64,000 nucleotides of DNA, taken from contig JAKJXP020000018.1 of the NCBI GenBank assembly GCA_022225965.2, forward strand, positions 248,001 through 312,000, given 5' to 3'. The notes under the pieces are model-generated. The model made no database searches, was not told the DNA's origin, and saw nothing but the letters and a program-made list of their open reading frames with translations. Each line of letters starts with the position of its first letter. The first letter of the stretch is position 1. Source of the DNA: Diatrype stigma (Eukaryota > Ascomycota > Sordariomycetes > Xylariales > Diatrypaceae). This document shows, one piece after another, positions 12,234-25,987 of this stretch. The position numbers were made by a program, and so were the translations under genes.

Positions 12234-13385
12234 CTAACTGAACATCTCTTTTATGAACACTTCACGGCCAGCATTCTCGATCTTGTCAAGAAATTTCTGT
12301 GGTGTTCATCTATTATTAGGACCTAGCTTCATTGTTTGTTCGGATATGTAACTGGGGGGAACACATCTAGCAAAATCACGTACCTTCTCCTGTGTTTTGA
12401 AAGCTTCCGCTGTTTCGTTGGTTAATTTCTCAAGCTCCGATTTGAGGTTGGCGATGCTGTCGTCAAATCCTTCGATTGTGCCCATGAACTCCTGCCAGTC
12501 ACGGTCACCCGACTCGGAGCTTGAGGCGAGATCTCTGCTGAGTGACTCGATCTCCGCCTGGGCCTCCTCCTAGGATGCCCACAGCTCCTCGAGGCTCGTC
12601 GCCGTGCTTTCGAGTTTCCCTTCGAAGGATGCAACCGCGTCTTTGATCGGGATACTGATGGTGCGGTACCGTCCGTCAGCGCCCTTGGCCGAATACTCGG
12701 CATCCTCGTCTGACAGAGGCCCGTGAAGTTGAATGCTTTGGTTAGCAAGATCTTCTAGCTTCTGGTAGTCAGACTTGAGGGAGTCGTTGATCTCGGCTGT
12801 TAGTTCTGCATTTGCCTTGTCGAGCTGCCCCATGACTTTGGTGTAATGTTCGTTTCTGAGGTTCACATAGCCGTCTGGTTCAGCATTAGCACGAGTCTTT
12901 TATAGTAAGACATGCCATCCGCAGAACCCCACTGGTTCGAAGGACCAATTCGGGTTTTGGAGGAGTGGTTGGGGAACTTGTCTAGAGGAGAACTCACTCT
13001 TCACTGTGGTGGCCACTGGGTGCTTTGAAGGAGGCGGTGGGCTGTGGCGAGGACGGCGGTGCTTGCCGTTGGGATCTTCATAATCGCTGGTATCATGTAT
13101 CATTTGAGGTTGGTACCTGGTGAAGAGTGAGGCAGTGGAGCCTGTCTTTCGCAATGGAGAGCGTGGATGGGAGTCGCTCTCGTCATCATCCATTAGTCGT
13201 TGACTTCTCATGCCCTCCTTGTGGGAGTGGTCTTGTCGCTTTGATGGCCGCATGCGTACACCATTGTGGTCATCATCAGAACCACTGCCGAACAGTCGAT
13301 GCTTTAAGCCTGTAGTCCCCCGACTTGTCTCTGTCGCAGTCTCTAAGGGGGTTGGGTTTTGTGTGCCATGAAGACGAGTGAACAT
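12234..13385 (-). pseudogene. Coiled-coil protein of unknown function, interrupted by an in-frame TAG
   Basis: Three exons in consistent phase (13385-12998, 12874-12384, 12296-12234) would give 313 aa if the stop at codon 231 (12572-12570) were read through. The start ATG has a good GCCACC context. The first ~130 residues are polar, Ser/Arg/Pro-rich and probably disordered. The rest is a long amphipathic helix region (NLRNEHYTKVMGQLDKANAE and onward), and the heptad pattern continues past the TAG (EEAQAEIESLSRDL...). Because splice sites and coding character persist downstream, the stop looks recent. CAG to TAG is a C-to-T change at CpA, the RIP context. Alternatives are a sequencing error, readthrough, or a truncated 230-aa protein. 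No family was recognised. Confidence 0.6.
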
Positions 13386-14030
13386 GGTGGCCAACTTGCA
13401 ATAATGCCTGTCCACGACTATGGTGTTCAAAGGTATCAACTGAGATATTCGGGCAGTGGGCTTCAACGTCTTGGTGAAAACAGCGCAAAACCACCAACTA
13501 GGTAAGTAGATATGTCCTTTTCCTTGACATGGAAGTGTATGCGGCATTAGCTACTTGTAGTAAGTCACGACGTAAAGTCGGGTAAATCCAAGTGTGCTCA
13601 GTTTGAGGGGAAGGCTTAAGACGGAAGTCCATCCATGGATGCTTTTGTTGTGTTGCATGAGTTACAGGAAGGTGCGATACTCAGAATTACATTAGGAAGC
13701 TACATCCAACTGATGGTGACCTATATAATCAGGTTTGTGCTATTGATAAGTAGGTAGGTAAGAGCGACCCCTGAGTGGATTTGATGAAGGTACATGCAAG
13801 TTCCATCATCACCGACGCTTGCCCTCCACGCATTCCATTCATCTGACATTAGAGAAATACCGGTTTCTCACTCATAGGCAACTTCCAAGTACCTACCTGT
13901 GCAATATACCGGGGCATTATTCAGATACCAACTATGCAACTCTATAACTACATGAGGACTTTACATGTACGAGAGGTATATCAAAAAAAAGGCCATGCTT
14001 ACCGCCCTCGAACTTTGCTCAAATCCAACA
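13386..14030. other. Intergenic region between two same-strand genes
   Basis: This should contain the promoter of the coiled-coil gene and the 3' end of the CorA-like gene. Short TAGGTA/TACCTA words occur near 13750 and 13890. Nothing else was seen. Confidence 0.5.
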
Positions 14031-16765
14031 TCAAACAGAAACCGTCTCCGGACTAGCCTTTTCCGACCGCTCCTTGAACTCATCTATCTTCTTGGGTATC
14101 ATCGCTTTCATAGCTTTCAATACTGACGCGATTGGGGCCAAAAGCGGGCGAATGAACCCACTCCTGTCCGCTAGATATATCAGGATGATGGACACACCGT
14201 ATGTAATCAGAGCCACTGCGACTGTCGAGTTTTTATATATCGTGACCGTATCGGCCATATCCTCCTTGTTGAAGAATTGCGTGCTGAATACAGTCTGGCC
14301 AAATCGCACGATCAATTAGAGATGTTCCACGTACTGCTAAGTAAGCAACAATTCTCTAGGGAGCCAACTTACTGCAATGAAACTAGGGGGCAGAAACACG
14401 ACGGTCACGATGGTAAAGGCGAATACGTATCGTGCCATGGCCGTGGAGCGCGACGCCTCTAGAAGTGCCGTGGCGTTGAACAACTGTGCCACCGGTGGTT
14501 AATCAATCATCTCAATGGTGGGTAGACAGGCACACCCCGGCTATATTCGCATTGCGAAAGAGAGGGGGGGGGGGGGGGGGCCACATGACTTACACCGTCC
14601 CTCAAACTTTGTATGTCTCCCGAGCGCTGCGTGATGCGGTCCAGTAACCGGTGCTCGGCGGCCCTCTGGTGCATTTCGACGAGGTCCCAGTTAGCGCGGA
14701 GGAGGCGCTTCGAGTTCTCGCGCGAGGCGTCGTTATGGTCATCGTACCACGAGAGGTGATTCGCCATGTGGGGATCCGCGACCATTGTCTGCAGGTCCCG
14801 CCCCGTCTCGCGAATCATGTCGGAGAAGATCCGCAGCAACTGGATCACCTCGAAGTAGAATCGCGATCGCTTGAACGAGGCGTCAAACATCATGCTGTCC
14901 TTCGTGTTCTTGTCCATGATTTCTTCCATCTGAAAAAGGCCGATGCGTTAGCGGATTGCCACCGTATCTTACTTATAAGTCTGGTTTGGTTGATCGGGGA
15001 TGGCGATGCTTAGAGACCTTGACGCACCTTCACCCTCACACTATTATCCAGTTCATCTAGGCAGCTGGTCCATTCGCGCTCCCAGATCGAAACAATATGG
15101 CAAATAGTGGCCTGGTAAACCATCTGCCACGCTGCTGGCCCCTCAATTCTGAGCCCATAGGTTTTCCAGTTCCTAAAGTCATCCTCAGTGAGCCCAGATA
15201 TCTCCGGGAAATCGTTGAAGACCATAATCCGGAAAGAGGGCATTCCAGATGCGTAGTTGAAGTCCGACGCGAGACACACGACTGACAGTCGCTTTTCCGT
15301 AAAGCGCTTCTCTACCCCCTCAAGAAGTGTAGGAAAAATGCCGGACTGGCGGGATGTCGCCAGCCCCTTTGGCTTGACGCGAGACGGAGTGGGAAACATG
15401 TGAGGCAGGCGATGACTACCCCGGAGGTAAGTTTCCGTAGGACCGTCCCCGTACTTCAAGCCCATGAAGTATGGGTCTCTACTGGAGAAGCACCGGATCT
15501 CATGACGCCTGTAGAACGAGAACCTGGCTGAGCCCGATCCTCCCTTAGACTTCCCAGGCTCACCTAAGAGACAGAACCTTCTCCTTAAGTGCATCGGCTT
15601 CCATGGCCCTGCGAAGGAGCAGATGGTGTCTAGGGCGATCGACCACTGATCTCCACCGCTTAGCGGATCCGAGAAAACGAGACTGCTGCTCATATCCCAA
15701 GGGTGAAGTAGAATTGCTGAGAGGAATGACAACTGGTCGAAGTTTATTGTGTTTTCATGACATGGGTTAAGTAACCTGTGTATGTTAGCTGTCTGCATTA
15801 GCTGATGCACACACCTTTTCTTACCAGATCTTCCCGGGACTAATGACTTCCTGTTCTCTAAATTAGCAACCAGTAGACCGAACAAGCTTTGTCGTGACGC
15901 TCACATGAGAAAGCTGTGCGAGGGGAAGATTCAGTGGCCTCTCTTGTCTATCTTCAATTTCGGCCATGAGCAATGAATTATCGAATCTGTCACATCCCAT
16001 TACTCCATCACTTCCATAATACAGATACAAAAGCATCCAGGAGACTTTGAACTGGTCAAGCCGGACCTTCCACCGAAGACATATCTTTCCCTCTAACTTG
16101 ATGCCTTGGGCTATATTCACAGGCCAATCTGCCTCGACGAGGTGTTTGGCGTCGTCGCTTTCGAGCGATCGCCGGATAGAGGGGTCTCTCTTTTTGGACC
16201 ATCTGAGGTACGGCCTCCTGGCTGGCCTGGGTTGAGAAGGATCGGTGCGGTGGATCCTGAGAACGGCGTCCTCGGGACCTTTGCAACTGAAAACGAGTTG
16301 GTTGCTATGAGTCGTATAATCAGGCTCTTCAGTCCATTCACCCAACGCACAGAATTGCGACAGGAAGTGCTCCCGGAAGAGACCCATACGCCCTTCATTT
16401 GGACACTGGTTCCTAGCTAGGTCTATCATCTCTGCCTCACTGTAAAAATCGTACAATGGCGATGCCAGCAGATCCCCTGTCTTATAGATTGGCAGATGGT
16501 CCTGATGCTGCTGAACTGGAGATTTTTCCATCAGCACGGCTCTTAGCAACTCCTTCACGTCCCTCATCTCTGCGACCAGCGCCGCGAACCCGGTCGGCTC
16601 GTTTAACGTCGACGAGCCATCCCGAGAGCTGCCGGCACGATGGCTGGCCCTTGGGGCATTGAAACTGAGCCGGCCTTGCGAATCTTCATCGGGGCTTCCG
16701 AAAGAGAACTCGGGAGATTTCCCACTGTTGCTGCCAAAGATCCTCGGCGGTGTTGTTGGTGGCAT
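14031..16765 (-). CDS. CorA-like (fungal Mg2+ transporter-like) membrane protein
   Basis: Five exons with matching phases (16765-15905, 15855-15028, 14929-14594, 14483-14373, 14294-14031) predict 799 aa. The N-terminal third is low-complexity and then polar. The middle is a large cytoplasmic-type domain. Near the C-terminus a helical stretch (FEVIQLLRIFSDMIRET) leads to the CorA-like signature ARYVFAFTIVTVVFLPPSFIA, a first membrane segment. After a short loop with FSTQFFN comes a second membrane segment (VAVALITYGVSIILIYLA) and a basic tail. This two-helix arrangement is typical of the fungal CorA-like family. The canonical GMN selectivity motif is absent, as in many such fungal proteins, so Mg2+ transport is not assured. 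A run of 18 G in the third intron (about 14563-14580) is a likely assembly weak point. The stretch 15855-15800 is treated as exon because the frame stays open; an extra small intron is possible there. Confidence 0.75.
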
Positions 16766-18615
16766 GGCGGGTCAGTAGCGACAGAATGATAAGCATTCGT
16801 CTGTCCTAGTTCCCCACCATTCTCGAGTTGACTCGACCCAGCGCTAGCAAAAGGAACGAAGGAAACAAGAAAGGGGAGGGGAAGAAAGGCATTGTTTTTG
16901 CGGTGTACGTGGCAGTGGCAGCATATTGGTGACATCTTGTCTGAGAATCGACGCCATTTCAGCTGCGCTGGCGCCCGATGCAACGTAGGTGTCCCCCCCT
17001 CATCGAATCACGCATTGATTTTGCGAGGCGAGCTGCGCCGGGCATTGGCGAATAAAGAGGGGTCAGCGGCTTCTTGCATGACCCCCTCTGTAATCTGGAT
17101 GCGACACAATCCCCTGCAGCCTCGAGCAGCTACTCGATGAACGACATAGTGGGTGGCTGTTACACTTCCGAGACTCCTGCAAGATCCCAGACCGGGTACA
17201 CTGAACTCACCGCAGACAAAACCATAGTTGGTAGGTAGTGAAAAACCGACCCCTGCTTCCCCTTTTCTCCCCTTTTGCCTTTTGAGATGAAGCATATATG
17301 AAAACATATAGGCGATCATGACATGAGCTCCCATTTCTGCCATGCTCTTCGGAGTTGCCTTCATTGTCGCTCTGGGTCTAGAAACAGATATCTTTACTAC
17401 ATACTGAACATGTGCAACACCACTAAGGAGGAAACACCGCACAATTCTAGCCCAATCATGCTGATCACTGAGAAGGTGCGACACCACAAATCATTCGAAA
17501 GACACGTAGCTATATATAGGGCTGCAGTTAAGACTTAGTAGTTAGTCCTCCCTACATAGCCATGACGTTGATTCACAGCCGTATATACGAATACATGCGT
17601 ATTCAATGGAGGCTACCACCTATTGATGCTAGGTAGCGAGCGCTTGAGAAGCATCGAGCAAAGCAGCAGTCTGGACATCCATATGCAGGTACTTCACTAC
17701 ACCAGCGGGGCTAGGAAACCATCCAGCGTCCCATGTAGGACCGGTGGAACGGCAGCACACCTAGATCAATGTCCCAGGGATAGATACCTAGTATGCAGTT
17801 GACGAAGTCGGCGTGTGACCGACGGGGTAGATGGACGGATGGGAGAAGCGAGTGTTTGCGAAACCTGCCGACTAGTTCTCTTGTTTGCCTTTTCAAAGGT
17901 ATCCGAGGTTCAATGCAGCAATCGAGTATAATGAGCAAGGTCACGTCATACAACGCCTGTCGGCCCTCCGTGGTCGGCATCCAGGGAGACAACTACAACA
18001 CCGTCCCTACTGTTGCCATAGCCCATTCTCTAGATAAAAGCCCAGTCAGTGGAATAACATCGCAGTCACCCAATGGCCACCATTTGGTAACCCCATGGCT
18101 AGTTATTCTTTACTCTTTCAGAAAAACATTACTTTCTTTCCATTGACGACTTTTTAACCTCATTCCCCATCTTCGTGTGCATTGCGTAGCCGAGTGCTGT
18201 CCCCCCTTTCTTTCTCTCCACACCCCTCCTCCCCAACTGATTAGGAACAGATATAGACTAGGTAATATGTATATATATACAGCAGAAGAAAGGCACCCAT
18301 CGGCAAATGCTAGGCGTAGATTGACATGAAGAGCAACTTTGTGTGCGAATTTTTCATTTCATATCATTGCGTTTTCGACCGAAACTTCCCGGCCGAAGGA
18401 ATTTCTTCACTTCTATGTTGATGGCTGCCAGCCTAACCCACACGGATCAATCCATGTGTAGTGGTGCAGGGGCGAACATATAGCGAACGCCCTTGAGAGC
18501 ACGGGTTTAGATGACGTACTAACATGGTAAATCGTTAGCTTGGAATCCTTACGTTTTGCATTTATATAGGGGGTTGGAGAAAAATGGACGGGGGGAGAGA
18601 TGGAGCAATATGAGA
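16766..18615. other. Intergenic region upstream of the CorA-like gene and downstream of erg4
   Basis: About 1.8 kb with no supported gene. Small open frames on both strands lack domain or splice evidence. It should contain the CorA-like promoter and the erg4 3' UTR. Confidence 0.5.
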
Positions 18616-20322
18616 TCATATAGGGACTGCCTTGCTTACCGGGATGAAGAGATAGGGGACCTGTCTCTCGTACTCCTTCCAGGCCTCGCCGTACTTGGCG
18701 CGGCAGCGCTGGATGTCGCGCGTGGCGCGGTGGGCGATCATGCCGACGAAGAAGACGGAGTAGAACCAGGGGAAGGGGCTGTTGAAGCCGGTGATGAGGC
18801 CCCAGCTGATGGCGAAGAAGGTGTCGCAGGTGTAGTGGGTCTTGCGGGCGTAGCCGTACCAGCCGTCGACCAGGAGGCGGTCGCCGGCGGCCGTGTCGAT
18901 GGCCTTGGGGTTGTCGATGTAGATCCAGGGCAGGGCCGGGAAGGTGTAGCGCTTCTGGAGCACGCCGCGCTCGCGGGCGCGGAACGCGTTCTTCTGGCCG
19001 TTGCACTGGTCCCAGACGCAGTAGACGGCCAGGTAGGAGACGTACAGCGCCGCCAGCGCGTACTTGTTCCACGCGTACTCGGCCGGGTCGTGGTTGGCCA
19101 GGTACAGCGTGCAGTGGCAGTACGAGAGCGGCACGCCGGCCATGTTCCAGAAGATCAGCATGAACCCCCACTTCTCGTAGTACATGTCCCAGGTCGGCAC
19201 GATGAGCTGCTCGCCCTTGGCGCACGCGTTGGCGTACAGGTAGTGCGCCATGACGAGGAACATGACCTCGCCCGTGACGTAGCCGTAGCGCTCGTACTGG
19301 CGCGTGGCGGCCCCGACGCTGAGGCCGAAGAGGATGAACCAGGGGATGCGGACCTCGTAGAACATCTTGAAGTCGAGGATGCCGAACATGCGCGGGTTCA
19401 GCTCGGCGCCCATGAAGAAGTCGTAGATCGGGTAGCCCGTCATGCGGTGCTGGGCGCCGCGCGCTAGCGCCGAGAAGTAGGCCACGAAGCTGCACAGGAA
19501 GCCGGACAGGATGGCGACGGACATCAGGGGGCCGAACTCGTCGAGGAAGGTGTAGATGGGGAACCAGCCGGTCACGTGCAGCACGGCCATCACGGCGATG
19601 GTGAAGTAGAAGCTGGCGTAGGCATTGCAGAAGTAGTCGAGCTGCTTGCCGCCCGCGAAGGGGAGCGGCTTGCCCTTGGCCCAGACGCCCGGCAGCACCA
19701 TGTAGCAGACGGCCTCGAAGATGTAGTACACCCAGTAGATCTTCCAGGCCCGGAGGTGTGGGTACGCGCCGGTGTAGATCAGGTGGCCCAGGTGCTGCAG
19801 GAAGTCGGTGAAGGACTGCCCCTCGGCGGGCAGCGGCAGGTGCCCGTCGTAGTACGTCGCGCCGATGAACATGTAGTACATGAGGGCCGGGAACCCGATC
19901 ATGAGACCGAGCGTGCCGAAGCTGCCGCCGAACTCCATGTGCCCGGAGTAGTCGATCTTATGATCCAAGCCCGGCCGCCACCCATCGACCAACCTCTCTT
20001 CTTCCGCGTGTCCATTGGCCTTCTTCTTCTCCTCCTTCTCGTTCTTTGCGTCGCCATCTTCGCGATTGCTAGCGTCCTTTCCATTGGCAAGACCAGTGAT
20101 CTTCTCCTCGGCCACAGGGCTGAAAGATTCCGCTTCGGACGTGGCGTCGGTCTCGTCCACACTCTCGGCCAGATCCTTCACGGTCCGGCGACGGGACGAA
20201 GTGCGTTTCCTGGTGGCGGTGGTCTCGGCAGCCGAGCTCGAATCTCCATCATCCGATGCACCGTCGATATGAGCGAACTGGGACTTGCGTCGCGTCGACC
20301 GGCGGCCGGGTGTTTCCACCAT
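18616..20322 (-). CDS. erg4: Sterol C-24(28) reductase, Erg4 family
   Basis: An intronless 568-aa frame. The first ~110 residues are charged and Ser/Thr-rich ([19 protein letters not shown]) and look like a cytosolic extension; yeast Erg4 is shorter. A polytopic ERG4/ERG24-family core follows. It has about eight or nine hydrophobic segments, the family landmarks GAELNPR and DFKMFYEVR, and near the C-terminus [29 protein letters not shown] and the cytosolic end [16 protein letters not shown]. The CHCT/ANHDP region favours Erg4 over the related Erg24 C-14 reductase. Erg4 performs the last step of ergosterol synthesis, NADPH-dependent reduction of the C-24(28) double bond, in the ER membrane. 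The gene is very GC-rich in third positions, which explains long shadow frames on the other strand. Confidence 0.92.
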   Translation of the reverse strand: MVETPGRRSTRRKSQFAHIDGASDDGDSSSAAETTATRKRTSSRRRTVKDLAESVDETDATSEAESFSPVAEEKITGLANGKDASNREDGDAKNEKEEKKKANGHAEEERLVDGWRPGLDHKIDYSGHMEFGGSFGTLGLMIGFPALMYYMFIGATYYDGHLPLPAEGQSFTDFLQHLGHLIYTGAYPHLRAWKIYWVYYIFEAVCYMVLPGVWAKGKPLPFAGGKQLDYFCNAYASFYFTIAVMAVLHVTGWFPIYTFLDEFGPLMSVAILSGFLCSFVAYFSALARGAQHRMTGYPIYDFFMGAELNPRMFGILDFKMFYEVRIPWFILFGLSVGAATRQYERYGYVTGEVMFLVMAHYLYANACAKGEQLIVPTWDMYYEKWGFMLIFWNMAGVPLSYCHCTLYLANHDPAEYAWNKYALAALYVSYLAVYCVWDQCNGQKNAFRARERGVLQKRYTFPALPWIYIDNPKAIDTAAGDRLLVDGWYGYARKTHYTCDTFFAISWGLITGFNSPFPWFYSVFFVGMIAHRATRDIQRCRAKYGEAWKEYERQVPYLFIPVSKAVPI

Positions 20323-21716
20323 GCCATCATAAAGCTCCTTTTTTCTGTAGGTCGAATCACCGTGTTAGCTATGTTTTTACTGCTTTATTTATTGTCCGGC
20401 CATCACATTATGTTCTATACGATAATGGCACTGTTCTACAGAACAAAATTGCCACGTCTACATTTTCTATATTGTGACGAGTCTTGGGCACGTGCATTGG
20501 CAGCAATGCCAGCGTGATGGCGTCAAGAGCGGTGGGCGGGTTTCGTACCTGGGAGTTGCGCGTAGGGAGTAGCGGCCAGACATGTTGAAAAAGGGGGGGA
20601 CTTGGGGACTTTATCCGTCCAACAGCAACATATAGCAGCGTATGAGAGAGATCAAGAAAGGGGCAAGCCCGGACACACGCAATGCTCAGTGAGGTGAAGC
20701 CACGGTGCGGTGCGAGATCCAGCTGTGAGAGGAAACCGAAGGAAGAAAGAATTCAGGGACCTGTCCAAGTCCTGGAGTGCCGGGGAATTTTTGTGCAAAG
20801 GTTATTTGTTATTATTGAAAAGCTTAGAATGGATCCGTCCAATCGCCCTTTCGGATCACGGAGGATGCTAAATGCCGGTCGCTAGGGCAGCACAGGGCAG
20901 CACCGACTGGGCAATTGGCGGGCATGGGAGCTCTCCATTGGATGACCATCCCTGCTTCCAATTAGTGCCAGCGCATTATTGGACCCTTTTTTAGTGCGTA
21001 TGAGGTATGTATGTATGTATGTACGTACGTACGTACAGTTAGGTACCGGCTCTCCCGCGTCGTCGAGTCGCGTGTCAAGCTTCTCCAGTCTAGGTGGTCA
21101 GGCCTTGGCGTTCTGGTGAACATACGAAGTTACGAAATTGTCGCCTGTTTTCTCCCCTTTTCAGAATCACCTGATAAGTTGTAGACTTGTAACTTGTCTG
21201 CATTCATTATCAAGTCACTGTTGCTATGAGCCGAGCTGAAATACCAAAATTGTTAGCTACTTATAGAGAATTGATCGTGTTTCTTCACCAATTACCGAGT
21301 TAATGGTACTACTCAGCTCTATGGTAGTCTAATTACCGGTTTTGGTAGCCCAGGGGGCCAGGGGGTAACAGTGATGGGAATCGAAGAGCGGCAGAGGGAT
21401 GCATCCTTCAAGCATGGGAGCTGCTCAATCGAATATACTTTATCATAATGCCTCGTGCAGTCTAATCGTTTCTGCTTTGTACTTAGGTGCATACTCGCAG
21501 CATATGGATGCGTCGGTTGTAACATATGTCTAAGGGGGGAAGGGGGTCCAGGTATTGTTCTACATATATGAACACGTTATGATGTATAGGGGCAGTCAGT
21601 CAGTCCGCGTCTACCCGAACATCATGGGCAGACACAAATATATAACTACACATAAACCTACCACCACCGACCATCTCACCTACATAATCTACCCATTTTA
21701 CAATAATCAATCACAA
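20323..21716. other. Intergenic region upstream of erg4
   Basis: This contains the erg4 promoter and leader and the 3' UTR of the FAD oxidoreductase. A simple TATG/TACG tetranucleotide tract lies at about 21006-21036. No gene supported. Confidence 0.5.
21006..21036. repeat. TATG/TACG tetranucleotide microsatellite
   Basis: About seven tetranucleotide units shift from TATG to TACG. Adjacent sequence contains TTAGGTACC, another instance of the TAGGTA word common in this region. Confidence 0.75.
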
Positions 21717-23714
21717 TCACACCCTCATATCACCCCACTCCATGAACAAGCTGCCCTTCGCATCCACGACATCGACCTCGTCCCACAACCTCGCAGCCAC
21801 GGCCCGCTCCTCCGTGACGAGGTACTCGGGCGGGAGGTCGATTATCTCCTCCTCCTCCTCTTCTCCGTCCGCATCCGCACCCTCCCCCACACCGCCTACC
21901 CGCGACAGCAGGAGGAGGTGCTGCGCGGCCGCCTTGGCGCTCAGCACCGCGTTCGGCATCCCGTGGCCCGTGTACCCGGCGCACACGGCGAGGCCGGGCC
22001 CGCCGCCCAGCGCCGCCGGCACCCCGCCCACCCAGGGGTGCCCGTCGCGGCTGAAGCCCATGATGCCCGTCCACTGGCGCGTCGGCTCGAGGTCTCCCCG
22101 CTTCCGCCCCTCTCCCGCCTCGTTCCCGGCCGGCGGCGCGTGCGACAGGTCGACCAGGTTCCCCAGCTCGCCGCGCAGGTACCACGCGACCGGCTCGTCG
22201 ATATCCCCATCGTCCCAGACCCCGACGCCGCGGCCCCGCGCGTGCTGGCGGCCCCCGCCGAACACGAGCTCCGCCGCGGCCGGCGGCCGCTGGATCAGGT
22301 AGTCGTCGCGCGAGTAGGGGTCGTCGGGCTCGCCGGCGATGTAGAACGTGTGGCCTATGTCGAGCGGTGGGGACGGCTTGTCTGATGCAGCAGGCGCTGC
22401 TGCTGCTGCTGCTGTTGTTGTTGGCGCTGTTGAAGGAAACGGCGGCGGCGGCGGTGGCTTGAGCGAGGACACCTGCCCTCTTACCGGCACGATCAGGTCC
22501 GCGAACGGCGGGAGCAGGTGCGACGTGTACGCGTTGGTGGCCAGGAGCACGCGCGGCGCCGTGACGGACCCGCGCGGCGTGTGCGCCGTCCACAGCAGAT
22601 TTGCGGCCGGAGCGGCCGCTGCTGTTGTCTGTCTCAGAGACGGGGAGGGCGAGGGCGAGGAAGAAAGCCCCGTGACGGGCGTCTTGGTCTGCAGGTTGAA
22701 CCTCCCAGCGGCCAGGAGCCGCTCGAGCACGAAGGCGACGAGCTTGTAGGGCCACAGGCTGGCGGCGTGCCACTGGACGACGGCGCCCTCGGCGCGGCCG
22801 ACGCGCAGGCCCTCGAGCGTGGTCTCGCGGCGCTCCTGCTCGAGCAGCCACTTGACGCCGCCGTCGCTGCCGCCGCCACTGCCCTTCCCGCCACCACCAC
22901 CGCTCTTAGTGACGAGCTCGACGTTGGCCGCGAGGTCCGGGTACGTGTCGGCGAGGCGCTCGACGGCGCGGCGCACCTCGGCGAACAGCGGCTTGCTGTA
23001 ATAGGCGTGCACGCCGCTGGTGCTGTGCCAGTCGCACGCGATCGAGTAGCTCTCCACCAGCGTCTTCAGGTACGCGTAGTTGCGCAGCTCGAACGACGCG
23101 ATGTGCGGCGCGGCTGCGTACATCGCGGGCTGGCAGTGGCCGCCGTTCTGTAGGGCGTGTGTGAGGTTGGGTTAGGTTCGGTTAGGTAGGAAACGGGAAA
23201 GGAACACGCAAGGAGAACCAAGCTTTCTGTTGCTCACCCTGCCAGTAGCGCCCCAGCAAGCTTCCCGCGCTTCGAGCATCACGATCTCCAGGTCCGGCCG
23301 CTTCTCCTTCAGGAAGTGCGCGGCGAAGGCCCCCGTGATGCCGCTCCCCACTATGACGACGTCGGCGGTGCGGGGCAGCTGCTCCGTGGTCCGGTGGCCC
23401 AGCAGCTTCTCTGACGGCTCCCTATATTATCATACACGACGACAGAATCCTGGTGTCAGTGAGCAATTCCCATTGCTAGAGTACCTGCCATGTCGGGCCC
23501 TTACGGCGTTCATGACACTGTCCAACTTGTAGAGGATATGATACCTAGTTCGGGACTAGACCAATAGAAGCCACAGGGGACAGAGTCTAGAAACGAAAGA
23601 TAAACGAAAGATAAGTAACTAAAGGAACCGCAAATCTTACCTGTGCCAGTACGACTCGGTCGGGTTGTCGACCGGGAGGCCGGATTGGCCCGGGAACAGG
23701 TCCGTCTGCGTCAT
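21717..23714 (-). CDS. FAD-dependent oxidoreductase, D-amino-acid oxidase (DAO) family
   Basis: Three exons in phase (23714-23641, 23421-23238, 23147-21717) give 562 aa. The N-terminus leads to a Rossmann dinucleotide fold, DVVIVGSGITGAFAAHFLKE, with the GxGxxG FAD motif and a terminal acidic residue in MLEARE. The DAO-type FAD stretch WGATGRNGGHCQP follows, spanning the second splice junction. The C-terminal part has the second FAD-contact region MGFSRDGHPWVGG and AGYTGHGMPNA. Such enzymes oxidise amines or amino acids with transfer of electrons to oxygen; the substrate cannot be read from sequence. A low-complexity Pro/Thr/Ala insertion (PPPPPPFPSTAPTTTAAAA) lies mid-protein. There is no clear signal peptide, and the C-terminus (WGDMRV) is not a peroxisomal PTS1. 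Confidence 0.87.
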
Positions 23715-24227
23715 GCTGTGAAACTCGGTGGGAAGGTCGTTCGCTACGCTATAGAGTGAGTTTCGATGCTGCCAATATAATTCGTATCAGGGGTGTATGG
23801 AAATGGGTGTGAGGGCAAGCTAGCAACTTTCATAAGAACAACGGTGCCATATGAGTATAACGGCGGCGGGGTAGTGAGACAAGTCGTATGTTATATGTCC
23901 TATCTTTTATTCGACATGTAGGTTGGTCTCCTCAAAGCTCTCTTATCTCATGGGGTGAATGAATGGGTTCCGGCTCTCGGTATGGGCTAATGTTCAACTA
24001 CTAGTAGTGAATGTGGGGTGCTGGAGCTATCGCAGCTATATAGTAAATCTATAATAAGTACAGCACATACTTACTTACTTAATAAACTCCAGGTACGTAA
24101 CTATATCAGTTCCACAGGCTACCCTGGCGTAATCAGTTACTCCTATATATACCGTATATACCACAACATCGGGGTTGCCCCTGGTTCAACTACGCTTGGA
24201 CAAGTCTCATCGTTAACTGACTTTATT
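23715..24227. other. Intergenic region between the FAD oxidoreductase and kinase genes
   Basis: About 510 bp, the promoter of the oxidoreductase and the 3' end of the kinase. Nothing else recognised. Confidence 0.5.

Positions 24228-25987
<1,760 letters not shown>

Noticed and set aside
17008..17487. 159-codon minus-strand frame upstream of the CorA-like gene
   Set aside because: No domain, and its composition resembles non-coding sequence.
18413..20517. Open frames of 360, 303 and 313 aa overlapping erg4
   Set aside because: Composition shadows of the GC-rich erg4 frame, with no recognised features.
21555..23153. Plus- and minus-strand frames overlapping the FAD oxidoreductase (276, 373, 211 aa)
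   Set aside because: Low-complexity Arg/Ala/Gly translations in the wrong frames of a GC-rich gene.
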